This document shows, in pieces, positions 33,680-42,722 of a DNA stretch of 48,253 bases. Origin of the DNA: an uncultured Bacteroidales bacterium (lineage in GTDB: Bacteria > Bacteroidota > Bacteroidia > Bacteroidales > WCHB1-69); assembly GCA_900317715.1 (NCBI GenBank), contig ONHS01000010.1, positions 1 through 48,253 of the forward strand, in the 5' to 3' direction. Every line of letters starts with the position of its first letter. Position 1 is the first letter of the stretch. The notes under the pieces were generated by a model, which saw nothing but the letters and a program-made list of their open reading frames with translations, made no database searches and was not told where the DNA came from. The position numbers and the translations under genes were made by a program.

Positions 33680-35593
33680 TTACATATTTGTATTGTTCGA
33701 TGACTTTTTCTTCAACGGCTTAATGGACTCGTCACCGAAGGAATAGGTGATACCCACTAACGCATTGATACCAAAGTTGTTAAAGCCATAATAGTTCGTA
33801 GCATACTGACAGCCAATGTTATTGATGTTGGCAAACGCCGTGAACTGCTTGGTTATCAAGTACTCAAAGCCAATGCCGAAGTTCAGAACCGGCTTCACGG
33901 TTTTGCTATCCACATTACCCGTGTGACGGATATCATTCTCCAAAACATACTGGATTTCATCAACAATCGCACCGTAATCAGCTACACGCTTACCCAAGAC
34001 AGGCACCAACACCCAGCGGTCGAAGCCCACCTTTGCATTTGCAGTGAAGATGAAACGGCTGTTCCAGATATACTTGCCCTCGAACCCAATCTCCCAGCGC
34101 GGGATATAAAGCGGTTTCCCATTGGTGATGACATCTGAGCCAAACCAATCGTAACCTTCAAGGAAGAAAAAGTCGTGATAACGTGCATTCAAATTCAGAT
34201 AGAGGTGGTTGATGGCCTCCCAACTCAAGTTGGCAGTCACGTCTAACTCTGTACCCTTCTTGGCATACACCACATCGAATTGATTTTTCAGCAGACTGAC
34301 CGTGTCAAGCATGTAGAATGGCAAATCACGACGATAAGAGTAGCGTGCCGCAATATGGTAGTTCAGCTTCTGCGTGATTTTTCCTTTCACACCGCCATAA
34401 ATACTGATCTGACACTTCGTAAAACGCAATGTATCAATATTCGGCTTCAAGTAAGGGTTCTCATAGAGCATATCTTTCAGTGCAGTGTATTCGCTCTTGC
34501 CATCCACACCGACATATACATTCAAGATGCCGCGAATCAGACCCATCTGTAATTCAGCCACGGGATAAATCGGGCAAGAGGTCTTGTTATACTGGTTGAT
34601 CAACGGAACTCCAATACCCACCATCAAATGGTACTCGCGAATACTGAAACTCATGGTCGGTTTGAGTTCGAACTTGAAACTGTTGTTTGTGCGCAGTTTG
34701 AGCAGACTTCCGTCCGTACCCATCGGGATACTGTCACTCCAGGTATTGTTGTAAAAATCCAACCCTAAATCCAACTGATAATGCTGATAACCAGATATTT
34801 TCAAAAACTTAGCATCGTATGCCAACATTCCTCTCAAACCACCGTGATGCTCCATATTCTTCCAATACGTGCGCAGGAAATCGTAATTGACCCGCACGTC
34901 CTCTTTCAGCTGCTTGTCTTCTGCCGTATAATTGGAACGGAAACCCACCTCTGCACTCACATGGTTGAAGTTGTTTTTGATGCTGTCGCGGTAATCTTTA
35001 CTGTAATAATATTCTGGAGTTTCGTAAATTTCCGGACGCACCCAATCTGTAGAATAGCCGTACAAATTAGCCAACTCGTGATTATAATGGATAGACGAAT
35101 ACAACGTGTAGTTCTTAAAAATGCGGTTAAAGAAGAGATGCAGACGCGTATCGCTGGTAGGCGCGTATGCGTACTTCTTCTGCTCCTTGCCGATAGGGCC
35201 TGCCCAGGAAGAGAAGTGGTGGAAATTCAATCCGTAAGAATACTTGGGATTCTGACAATTATGCATCGACAGTTCTGCCAATGGAGTAATCGGATAACCA
35301 AAACCGAGTTTGATGTAGTTACGGTAATAGCGCTCCTTTATCTCCGGATTGAGCTTGCCAACCTGCATTTCGCCAGGCTGAAAATCCAATGCCGGCTTGT
35401 TCGGGGCAATAACGTAGTTGAATTCCACTTTTTCACTCACCACAGAATCATTCAACACTGCCTGTTGGTTGATTTTGTTGGAATTGGCCAATTTCGGCAC
35501 ATACTTGATCAACAATTGTGCCGTATCCACCACCTGCGCCCGCAAACCAAATCCTATCAATAATATGGTTAATAAAACGGTTATCTTTTTCAT
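33680..35593 (-). CDS. Outer-membrane beta-barrel protein of unknown function
   Basis: The 637-residue protein has a signal peptide (1-19, ending GLRAQ) and a short N-terminal periplasmic part (about 20-85). Many alternating aromatic/polar strands follow (YIKLGFGYPITPLAELS, YSYGLNFHHFSS, LHLFFNRIFKNYTLYSSIHYN, FEYLITKQFTAFANINN, NALVGITYSFGD), typical of a 16-22 strand barrel. No plug domain or TonB box is seen, so it is not an ordinary TonB-dependent receptor. A basic tail (LKKKSSNNTNM) follows the last strand. It lies 66 bases behind the TPR gene and two bases before the Rieske-like lipoprotein, so the three probably form one envelope complex. Confidence 0.8.
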   Translation of the reverse strand: MKKITVLLTILLIGFGLRAQVVDTAQLLIKYVPKLANSNKINQQAVLNDSVVSEKVEFNYVIAPNKPALDFQPGEMQVGKLNPEIKERYYRNYIKLGFGYPITPLAELSMHNCQNPKYSYGLNFHHFSSWAGPIGKEQKKYAYAPTSDTRLHLFFNRIFKNYTLYSSIHYNHELANLYGYSTDWVRPEIYETPEYYYSKDYRDSIKNNFNHVSAEVGFRSNYTAEDKQLKEDVRVNYDFLRTYWKNMEHHGGLRGMLAYDAKFLKISGYQHYQLDLGLDFYNNTWSDSIPMGTDGSLLKLRTNNSFKFELKPTMSFSIREYHLMVGIGVPLINQYNKTSCPIYPVAELQMGLIRGILNVYVGVDGKSEYTALKDMLYENPYLKPNIDTLRFTKCQISIYGGVKGKITQKLNYHIAARYSYRRDLPFYMLDTVSLLKNQFDVVYAKKGTELDVTANLSWEAINHLYLNLNARYHDFFFLEGYDWFGSDVITNGKPLYIPRWEIGFEGKYIWNSRFIFTANAKVGFDRWVLVPVLGKRVADYGAIVDEIQYVLENDIRHTGNVDSKTVKPVLNFGIGFEYLITKQFTAFANINNIGCQYATNYYGFNNFGINALVGITYSFGDESIKPLKKKSSNNTNM

Positions 35594-35659
35594 ATTATCT
35601 TGTTTTACAATTTCTACTTTTTCTCTTATTTCAAACGTCTTACGTCACACATCATACGT

Positions 35660-38600
35660 CTATTTCTCCAACGCATCAATTTCTGCAATCTTTTCCTTTG
35701 CAAGCTTCACCAAATCCTCGCCAGCGTAGTTATCCACAATACTTTGGTAGGTATGGCGTGCCTGGAAATAGTTGCCTCTGGCCTTGTAAAGGTCGCCGTA
35801 GAGGATGAACGTGCGGGCGTACCAATACTCGGAAGAATAGTCGCTACCCAGGATGGCTTTGATACGCGCCTCGCAGTCGTCCAAATTCTTATCGTTGTTT
35901 AACGCGATGTCTGCCAAATGGTAAGCCGCTTCGGCACACAAATCGTTGCTACCCTTAGGCACCAACTGACTATAGTAGGTCTTCGCTGTGGTCAACTCGT
36001 TGAGCGCAAAAGCAGAATTACCCGCAATCAACAATGCCTCCGACAACAAATCCTGATCAGATTGATTGGATTTGATGATATTCTCTGCACTGGTAAGGGC
36101 CGCGCGGTACTCCTTCATGAAGTAAGCGCAACGCATCGCACCGTTGTTGGCATACACCAGTTCGTCCTCATTCGTCGTGTTTTCCATCAGCTTGTTGAAA
36201 TAGGTCAACGCCTTGGAATATTTCTTGTCATTATATAATATAGAAGCCGCTTTGTGAAGCGCGGTCACATTATACTCTGTTTTATACTTTTTGATAATAA
36301 CCTCATAATCAGCCAATGCGTCGTCATAGCGTCTCATACCGTACTCGCATTCACCTTTGTAGAAGTGTGCCTTGGCCACGAAGGAGCCGTTCGGGAACTG
36401 ACGGATGTAGTCCTGACAAGCAGCAATGGAAGCTTCGCAGTCGCCGCGGTTGTATTTCGTTTCAGCCGCCTTGAAGGCAATGGAATCCTGACGATCGGCG
36501 GAAATATTCATGTTTTTGGACCGGACATAGTCGAAAAATTCGCTGGTGTTGCCGTTTTCCGTGTAGATCGTTTCCAAATTTGCCAACGCATCCTTGGCTT
36601 CTTGCGAACCCGGGTAAGTCTCCACCACATACTTGTAAGTCGAGATTGCCATTTGCGGGTTGTCACTGTTCAAGTAAGCTTGCGCTAAACGAGTGTGCGC
36701 CTGACGAATATACGGACTCTTCGGGTGATTTTTAATGAACTGCTTGTACGCAGAAATGGCACTCGCGTAATCATTTTGCGTATGGTAGGTCACTGCCAAA
36801 TCATATTCCGCATCATCCTTATAGCTTGTATTCGGATATGTTGTCAACAATCTGTCCAACGTCTGGATTTTCTTGCTGTTATTCTTCTGGTATCCATAAC
36901 ATTTTGCCAACTGATAGACCGCATAATCCGCATTCGACTGTCCCAGACGCTCACATTGGTCATAATATTTGATAGCATTGGGCAAATCCAACTGCATGAA
37001 GTAACAATCTGCCAGTCTTGCCGAAGCATCCGCCTGAATATCAATATCTTCTGAATTCTTAGACTTATTCAAATAGGTTCTGAAATGGTTGGCGGCATCT
37101 CTATAGCGTTTCAGTTTTAATGCCGCATAACCCAATGAGTAATAAGAATTTACATAATATTCATTGGAAGAAGCCTTGTCCGCATTCTGATAAGATTGAA
37201 GAGAATAGTAGGCATCCTTGTATTGCTCGTTACGATATTGTGCCTCGCCTTTCCAATACATGGCATCCAAGTGGATTTTCTTATCTGATGGAGATGCTAA
37301 CGTTTTGTTTAACAACGTGATAGCATCTTTATAATTACGATTGTTGATCAACTCCAAAGCGCGGTTAAATGTGCAACGCTGATACGCTTTCAAAATAGCG
37401 GGACTCTTGGACTTGAGCTTCTCGATGGAATTAATTGCAGCCTGGTAGTTCTTTGTGGAAAGATAAATCCGCGACAGATAGTTGGAGGCCTCTTCGCTGT
37501 GGCTGGCGTGCGGGTACTGGTTCAGGTAATCCTGTAACGCCTCAATACCGTTGTTGAACGGACTGGTGGAAGTTTCGCATTGCAGTTTCGCATAATTGAA
37601 AAGGGATTCTTCCTTAATGGTAGGATCGAAATCATATTTGGAGGCCTCTTTGAAACTTTGGGAGGCCAGCGTGCGTTGACCCGTCTTCATGTAGCAGTCG
37701 GCAATGAGGAAATAGCACTGCTGGGTCATCTGGTCAGGATTCTTGTCGTTAGCAGCATGCGAGAAATCCGTAATGGCCTCGTTGTAACGTTGCACACGGT
37801 AATCCGTGAAACCCATAGCGAACCAATCGTTTCGATCAAGCGTTATCTGGTTGTTTTCCTGCAACTTAGCAAACTGATCCGCCGCCTCTTCATACTGATT
37901 GAGATTGTAGTAGGAAAGTGCCTTGCAACGTACCATTTGCGTCTGATTGTTGTCCTTTGGCTTGTCAATATCGGGTGCCACTTGCAATACTTCTTCATAT
38001 TTCCCGTCTTTGAAATAGATTTGGGTCAAGAAGTAGGGCACCTCGTTCTTGAATTCGGGGTTGTCTTTCAAGGTAAGGAAGTCTTCCAAAGCCGCCTCAT
38101 ACTGTTCGGATTGGTAAGCCATGCAAGCGAGATAATAGGTACTGCGCTCCTTATAGGGTCCTTCCTCCTCGCGCGCCTTGCGGAACATCATCTTGGCATT
38201 GTCGAAATCTTCCGTCATGAAGTAGGAATATCCTTTTTTGAAGTGATATTCCTGCACATTTTCGGGTTGAATATCCGATTCATAAATCTCATCGAACTGA
38301 GCGATGGTCTTTTTGTAGTTTTTGCGGGCGAAGTAAAAGCGACCCAAATAGAACCTTGCTTCGGGCACGGAAGTGTGCACAGGATAGCGGTCGATGAAGG
38401 TCTGCAGCAAGTAGCCCGCATCCTGATTGTCGAGTTTGGCCGCACACACGCCTTGATAGAAAAGCGAGTTGGTCTTCAGGTCATGCTGTTTGTCCTCGGT
38501 GCTTTCATATACATATTTAAAGTATTGTTGCGCCGAACCGTACTTCTCTTTGTTGAACAAATCCACCGCGGTTTGGTATTCATAGAGCGGCGATTTAAAA

Positions 38601-38683
38601 TTTTCTGTCCGTTGCGCAGAGGCCGAAAAAACGGTGCAAAATGCAGTCACCAACAGCAACAGACTAACTTTGAATATTTTCAT
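35660..38683 (-). CDS. Periplasmic or outer-membrane-associated TPR protein (about 1000 residues)
   Basis: The 1007-residue protein has a signal peptide (about 1-23, ending ASAQ). The rest consists of many TPR-type helical pairs with consensus residues such as A-x-x-Y-x-x-G-x-x-Y and YP spacing (EARFYLGRFYFARKNYKKTIAQFDE, DDAEYDLAVTYHTQNDYASA, AYKQFIKNHPKSPYIRQAHT). The repeats are of the YbgF/BamD (TolA-binding) kind. Such solenoids hold protein partners in the periplasm. No enzyme motif is present. As the first gene of an operon with an outer-membrane barrel and a lipoprotein, it is likely a scaffold for them; the exact task is unknown. Confidence 0.88.
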   Translation of the reverse strand: MKIFKVSLLLLVTAFCTVFSASAQRTENFKSPLYEYQTAVDLFNKEKYGSAQQYFKYVYESTEDKQHDLKTNSLFYQGVCAAKLDNQDAGYLLQTFIDRYPVHTSVPEARFYLGRFYFARKNYKKTIAQFDEIYESDIQPENVQEYHFKKGYSYFMTEDFDNAKMMFRKAREEEGPYKERSTYYLACMAYQSEQYEAALEDFLTLKDNPEFKNEVPYFLTQIYFKDGKYEEVLQVAPDIDKPKDNNQTQMVRCKALSYYNLNQYEEAADQFAKLQENNQITLDRNDWFAMGFTDYRVQRYNEAITDFSHAANDKNPDQMTQQCYFLIADCYMKTGQRTLASQSFKEASKYDFDPTIKEESLFNYAKLQCETSTSPFNNGIEALQDYLNQYPHASHSEEASNYLSRIYLSTKNYQAAINSIEKLKSKSPAILKAYQRCTFNRALELINNRNYKDAITLLNKTLASPSDKKIHLDAMYWKGEAQYRNEQYKDAYYSLQSYQNADKASSNEYYVNSYYSLGYAALKLKRYRDAANHFRTYLNKSKNSEDIDIQADASARLADCYFMQLDLPNAIKYYDQCERLGQSNADYAVYQLAKCYGYQKNNSKKIQTLDRLLTTYPNTSYKDDAEYDLAVTYHTQNDYASAISAYKQFIKNHPKSPYIRQAHTRLAQAYLNSDNPQMAISTYKYVVETYPGSQEAKDALANLETIYTENGNTSEFFDYVRSKNMNISADRQDSIAFKAAETKYNRGDCEASIAACQDYIRQFPNGSFVAKAHFYKGECEYGMRRYDDALADYEVIIKKYKTEYNVTALHKAASILYNDKKYSKALTYFNKLMENTTNEDELVYANNGAMRCAYFMKEYRAALTSAENIIKSNQSDQDLLSEALLIAGNSAFALNELTTAKTYYSQLVPKGSNDLCAEAAYHLADIALNNDKNLDDCEARIKAILGSDYSSEYWYARTFILYGDLYKARGNYFQARHTYQSIVDNYAGEDLVKLAKEKIAEIDALEK

Positions 38684-38718
38684 ATATCAGTTGATTATAA
38701 ACCTATTTTACAAACGAA

Positions 38719-38726
38719 CAAAAATA
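38719..38726 (-). promoter_or_regulatory. -7 promoter box of the TPR operon
   Basis: The minus strand reads TATTTTTG, matching TAnnTTTG, about 36 bases before the TPR gene start. Confidence 0.55.
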
Positions 38727-38824
38727 CAACTTTCAAAAGGGCATTTTATTGTTATAAAAATTACTTATAAACAGCGAATTTTTAATTTTTCAGCATGGTT
38801 TGAGGTCAGTTCATCACACTAGTT

Positions 38825-38855
38825 TTTGACCAACCCTAAAAAAATTGTATCTTTG
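38825..38855 (+). promoter_or_regulatory. Complete Bacteroidota promoter for the YitT gene
   Basis: TTTG (38825-38828), a 19-base spacer and TATCTTTG (38848-38855) match both the -33 and -7 elements. Transcription should begin near 38862, which rules out in-frame starts upstream of 38881. Confidence 0.75.
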
Positions 38856-38880
38856 CCGCTTCCTTTTAATCTCACGAAAA

Positions 38881-39798
38881 ATGGAATTATCAGCGGAAAA
38901 AAGAAAGGATATTATCAAAACATACGGACTTATCCTCTTGGGCACGTTCATCATGTCCATCGGGTTTGTGGTGTTCATTTCGCCACTGAAACTTGCGCCC
39001 GGAGGTGTTTATGGTATCGCCATCATTCTCCACCACCTCTTCAACTTCCCGATCGGTCTCTCCGGCATCTGTCTGGATTTGCCGTTGTTGCTCATCGGCA
39101 CCCTCTGGTTGGGACCTAAGTTCGGGATGAAAACGCTCGCCGGGGTCATCTCTCTACCGGCGTTTATCTCTTTATGGGAGAAAATTTACGGCTATGCACC
39201 GCTGATTCCTTTGGCCAACGACCCCATGACCCCCGACCCTTCCGCCTCTTTCATCGTCGCCCTCTTCGGCGGTGTGATTATCGGTATCGGTTTGGGACTG
39301 ATCTTCAAAACCCGCGCTACCTCTGGCGGCACCGACATTATCGCCATGATCCTCGGCAAGTACATCAAACATATTCCCCTCGGCACACTGCTCATCTGCG
39401 TTGATTCCACCATCGTGCTCATCGCTTTGATCGCGTTCAAAGACTGGACCATCCCATTGTACTCATGGTTAGTGATTTACGTGACCGGCGTCGTCATGGA
39501 CAAAGTCATCGCAGGCTTCCACTCCAACAAGGCTGTGCTCATCATCTCCGAACACTACGAAGAGATTCGCCAACGCATCTTTGATGAGCTTGACCGCGGC
39601 GGCACCTACCTCAACGGCGAAGGTATGTACAACCACGACGAAAAAAAGATCATTTTCACCTCCATTTCCCGCAAACAGCTGCCGGTGCTCATCCATTTCG
39701 TCCACGAAATCGATGCCAACGCTTTTGTTACAATATTAGATGCCTCTGAAACGTTAGGAGATGGATTTAATTCTTTAAGAGAAAAAGCATTAAACTAA
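38881..39798 (+). CDS. YitT family membrane protein (DUF161/DUF2179)
   Basis: The 305-residue protein has about five membrane helices in the N-terminal two thirds (DUF161 part). Family blocks are TFIMSIGFVVFISPLKLAPGGVYGIAIILHHLF and GLIFKTRATSGGTDIIAMIL. A soluble DUF2179 domain follows (about 215-305, KAVLIISEHYEEIRQRIFDEL, RGGTYLNGEGMY, VHEIDANAFVTILDASETLGDGF), which resembles a small ligand-binding fold. The transported or sensed compound is unknown. The start is placed at the ATG at 38881 because the promoter lies over the upstream in-frame codons. The DUF59 gene follows after four bases. Confidence 0.92.
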   Translation: MELSAEKRKDIIKTYGLILLGTFIMSIGFVVFISPLKLAPGGVYGIAIILHHLFNFPIGLSGICLDLPLLLIGTLWLGPKFGMKTLAGVISLPAFISLWEKIYGYAPLIPLANDPMTPDPSASFIVALFGGVIIGIGLGLIFKTRATSGGTDIIAMILGKYIKHIPLGTLLICVDSTIVLIALIAFKDWTIPLYSWLVIYVTGVVMDKVIAGFHSNKAVLIISEHYEEIRQRIFDELDRGGTYLNGEGMYNHDEKKIIFTSISRKQLPVLIHFVHEIDANAFVTILDASETLGDGFNSLREKALN

Positions 39799-39802
39799 AA
39801 AT

Positions 39803-40099
39803 ATGAAGACCAAGGTAATTGAAGTTCTCAATTCGATATACGACCCCGAGATTCCCGTAAATATCTGGGAATTAGGGTTTATATATAAGTTAGAAGTCAA
39901 CCAGAACAACGATGTTTACATCTTGATGACCCTCACCGCGCCCAACTGCCCTGTGGCGGAAAGCTTGCCCATGGAGGTTCAGACGCGTGTGCAGATGATT
40001 CCTGGGGTGAACAAAGTGGTGGTGGATGTCACCTTCGACCCGCCGTGGACCATGGATTGCATGACCGAAGCCGCCAAAATGGAGTTAGGACTTCTGTAA
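39803..40099 (+). CDS. DUF59 / MIP18-family iron-sulfur assembly protein (SufT/PaaD-like)
   Basis: The 98-residue single-domain protein carries the family motifs YDPEIPVNIWELGFIYKL near the N-terminus, LTAPNCPVAESLP in the middle with the conserved Cys, and FDPPWTMDCM near the end. Members help mature iron-sulfur proteins, and in Bacteroidota a copy commonly accompanies the SUF genes. Here it instead follows yitT, and the polysaccharide pair follows it 39 bases later. No other suf gene is in view. Confidence 0.92.
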   Translation: MKTKVIEVLNSIYDPEIPVNIWELGFIYKLEVNQNNDVYILMTLTAPNCPVAESLPMEVQTRVQMIPGVNKVVVDVTFDPPWTMDCMTEAAKMELGLL

Positions 40100-40138
40100 A
40101 TCCCGATAATTTTATTCAAAACAATATTTCAAAACTCA

Positions 40139-41176
40139 ATGGAAAAACAAGACAAGTACAACGCTTTCAGTCTGTTACAATTTATGTGGAAGTGGCGTAA
40201 GTGGCTGCTCATCATTTGCGGTGCCACCGTGCTCATCTCCACAGCCTGCTCATTCTTAGTGCGCCCGCGCTTCAAATCCACAGCCATGATTTATGCTCCG
40301 CGCACCAGCTCCGTTTCCAAAATCCTCCTGAATGAGCAGAACTACAATGAACGCCTGGAAATCAAGGCTTTAGCCACTGTGGATGAGACCGAGCAGATGC
40401 TCCCGTTCCTCAATGCCGTGGCTATCAAGGACTCTCTTATCGAGAAATACAAATTAGCTGAATATTATAATATAGATGTCACCAAAAAGGGTGGTCAAAC
40501 GAAATTATACAAGACTATTCGGAACAATATGACCATCAAACGCACGGAATACGGCGCCATTTCCGTCTCCATGAGCGACTGGGACCCACAACGTGCTTAC
40601 CAAATGACCCTCGACGTGGTGCGTTGGCTGGATACCATCAAAAACCGTGTGGAGCATGAGCGCGCTGAAGCTGCCTACATTATTCTGCAAAACCAAATGG
40701 ATTCCGTCGAACGCGAAATCGCTGCTGTCAACGACTCTATCCAAGCTCTCATGGCGCATGGCGTTTTTGATGTGAAGACCCAGAGCGAACGTCTCACACA
40801 ACAGTATGCCATCGCTGCCGCACAAGGCAACACCGCAGCAATGCAACGCATTCAGAAAGAACAAGATACAATCGCTAAATACGGTGCTCAGCTCACTTCT
40901 TACCAAGATTTGGAATACAACTTCAGCAAATATCACGCTCTGTGTAAGCAGAAAATGTTGGATGCCAAAATGGACATGACCACCATCATGCCCGTGAAGT
41001 TTGTGATCGACAATCCTTTCCCTGCCGACAAAAAATTCTATCCCAAGAAATCGCTGATCGTCGTGATTTCCACCTTGTGCGCTTTCATTCTGACGATGAT
41101 TGTTCTTCTTTTTATTGAAAGAATTGAAAACCAACCTAATAGAAGAGATACAGCAGCTGATACACAAGATCTCTAA
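40139..41176 (+). CDS. Wzz-type polysaccharide chain-length determinant
   Basis: The 345-residue protein has the Wzz layout: a short cytoplasmic N-terminus, a first membrane helix (about 20-42, KWLLIICGATVLISTACSFLV) followed by RPRFKSTAMIYAP, a large periplasmic coiled region (about 60-290) and a second membrane helix (about 302-325, LIVVISTLCAFILTMIVLLFI). The Pro-rich segment before helix 2 (NPFPADKKFYPKKS) is the usual PxxPxxP-like element. It has no C-terminal tyrosine kinase domain. It overlaps or abuts an O-antigen-ligase-like gene, so the pair should set length and ligation or polymerisation of a surface glycan. Confidence 0.88.
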   Translation: MEKQDKYNAFSLLQFMWKWRKWLLIICGATVLISTACSFLVRPRFKSTAMIYAPRTSSVSKILLNEQNYNERLEIKALATVDETEQMLPFLNAVAIKDSLIEKYKLAEYYNIDVTKKGGQTKLYKTIRNNMTIKRTEYGAISVSMSDWDPQRAYQMTLDVVRWLDTIKNRVEHERAEAAYIILQNQMDSVEREIAAVNDSIQALMAHGVFDVKTQSERLTQQYAIAAAQGNTAAMQRIQKEQDTIAKYGAQLTSYQDLEYNFSKYHALCKQKMLDAKMDMTTIMPVKFVIDNPFPADKKFYPKKSLIVVISTLCAFILTMIVLLFIERIENQPNRRDTAADTQDL

Positions 41177-42590
41177 ACGGCAGATTATCGGTTTTATAAT
41201 CGCCATGGCGCTTGTGTTGGGCAACGGCTACGCCATCATTCGGGAATTTCCTCTGTTCCAGTTGATTACGGTAGCTGTGTTAGGCGTGTATATTGTCTTT
41301 TTCCATGCCGACATCGCCATGTATCTGCTCGCTTTCAGCACTCCTTTTTCCATCATCCTCAGCAGCAAGGACGTCCAACTAGGACTTTCCTTACCCTCTG
41401 AGGGACTGATGATTATGCTGACTGTCATCTTCTTCGCCCGCATCTTATACGATCTGCACTACAACCGCGAGTTCTTGAAACATCCGATCTCCATCACCAT
41501 CTTGGTTTACCTCGGCTGGATGTTTATCACCTGCTTGACAAGCGTGCGACCTGTCGTTTCCCTCAAGTTTTTTGCCTCCAAACTCTGGTTTATCACCTCC
41601 TGCTATTGGTTTTTCCTTCAAATGTTGGAAGACGACATGAAAAACGCCGTGCGCTACTTCAACTGTTATGCAGTAGGACTCGCCATTATCGTACTCATTA
41701 CCACTTACTTACATGCACTCAGCGGTTTCGACGAGCATTACGCCCACTATGTGATGTCGCCATTCTACAACGACCACACGGCCTATGGTGCCGCACTTGC
41801 CTTTATGCTACCCATCACGGTTGGCTTTTTCTTCCTGCCTGACAACAAGTTACATCAAAAAATCTTTTATATTGTCATCTCCCTGATTTTGGCAATGGGA
41901 TTTTATTTGTCCTATAGTCGCGCCGCTTGGATCAGTCTTGTGCTGGCCGTCGGTGTGCTGATTATCCTCAAACTTCGCATCAAACTGTCGTGGCTGATCA
42001 GCGGCGGATTGGTGGTCGGCGTACTGCTCTTTTTCTATGCCGACGACATTCTCTACAAAATGAGCCGTAACAGTCAAGATTCTTCCGGCAATTTCGTGGA
42101 ACACATCCAATCCATGTCGAATATCAGCACGGATGCCTCGAATATGGAACGCATCAACCGTTGGACGGCTGCGTTCAAGATGATTAAGGAAAAACCTGTT
42201 TTTGGTTGGGGACCAGGCACTTACCAGTTTGAATACGCACCATTCCAGGTGGGTTATTACCGAACCATCATCTCCACCGATTTCGGAGATGGCGGCAACG
42301 CGCACAGCGAATACATCGGTCCATGCGCCGAAACCGGCATTTTCGGGATGCTCACTGTATTTGCCATCGTATTCGTCTTTCTCTACTATGGCATCACCAC
42401 CTATATTTATTCGGAAGACAAAACACTGAAAATCATTGTCTTATGTGCAACTTTAGCCTTGATTTCCTACTATTCGCACGGCGTTTTCAATAATTTCCTG
42501 GACACGGACAAACTTTCCGTGATTGTATGGGCTTCCATCGCGGTCATCACCGCCTGCAACCTCAAAAACAAAACCATTGAAACCGATTAA
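41100..42590 (+). CDS. O-antigen ligase / polymerase family (Wzy_C) membrane protein
   Basis: The protein, up to 496 residues, has about 11 membrane helices and one large periplasmic loop (about 325-415). The loop carries the family signature GWGPGTYQFEY and GDGGNAHSEYIGPCAETGIFGM, whose conserved His and Arg-containing loop are catalytic in WaaL/Wzy-type enzymes. It transfers or joins undecaprenol-linked glycans. The start is uncertain. Only TTG codons (41100, 41115, 41124) precede a first ATG at 41205, and the ATG would cut the first membrane helix in half. A TTG start overlapping the wzz-like gene by 50-77 bases is therefore favoured, with translational coupling. The coordinates give the longest version. 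Confidence 0.87.
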   Translation: MFFFLLKELKTNLIEEIQQLIHKISKRQIIGFIIAMALVLGNGYAIIREFPLFQLITVAVLGVYIVFFHADIAMYLLAFSTPFSIILSSKDVQLGLSLPSEGLMIMLTVIFFARILYDLHYNREFLKHPISITILVYLGWMFITCLTSVRPVVSLKFFASKLWFITSCYWFFLQMLEDDMKNAVRYFNCYAVGLAIIVLITTYLHALSGFDEHYAHYVMSPFYNDHTAYGAALAFMLPITVGFFFLPDNKLHQKIFYIVISLILAMGFYLSYSRAAWISLVLAVGVLIILKLRIKLSWLISGGLVVGVLLFFYADDILYKMSRNSQDSSGNFVEHIQSMSNISTDASNMERINRWTAAFKMIKEKPVFGWGPGTYQFEYAPFQVGYYRTIISTDFGDGGNAHSEYIGPCAETGIFGMLTVFAIVFVFLYYGITTYIYSEDKTLKIIVLCATLALISYYSHGVFNNFLDTDKLSVIVWASIAVITACNLKNKTIETD

Positions 42591-42609
42591 CATAATCATG
42601 CATTATATA

Positions 42610-42653
42610 CAAGGGCTTACGCCCTTGCCTGTGGGATGTCAGCCCTACGGGCT
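42610..42653. repeat. Two adjacent short hairpins between convergent genes
   Basis: CAAGGGC (42610-42616) with GCCCTTG (42621-42627), and AGCCC (42641-42645) with GGGCT (42649-42653), form two small hairpins in a row. They may terminate the O-antigen-ligase transcript. Confidence 0.5.
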
Positions 42654-42682
42654 TCTTAAGGAAACGCTTGAAATAATAAATT

Positions 42683-42722
42683 ACCCTCTAAACCCTAAAC
42701 TATAAACCCTAAACCTTAAACT
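42683..42722. repeat. Telomere-like CTAAACC heptamer tract
   Basis: Roughly five units of CTAAACC / CTAAACT / ATAAACC follow one another and end one base short of the thymidine kinase stop codon (read on the minus strand). Confidence 0.75.

Noticed and set aside
33680..35593. The barrel protein as a TonB-dependent receptor
   Set aside because: No plug domain or TonB box is visible and the N-terminal periplasmic part is too short.
37580..38770. Long open frame (396 codons) on the plus strand opposite the TPR gene
   Set aside because: It is a mirror frame of a strongly supported TPR coding sequence; the translation has no recognisable domain and no promoter or start context.
42683..42722. CTAAACC tract as a telomere-like chromosome end
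   Set aside because: It is a short imperfect tract between two genes, and other seven-base tracts with different units occur in the window.
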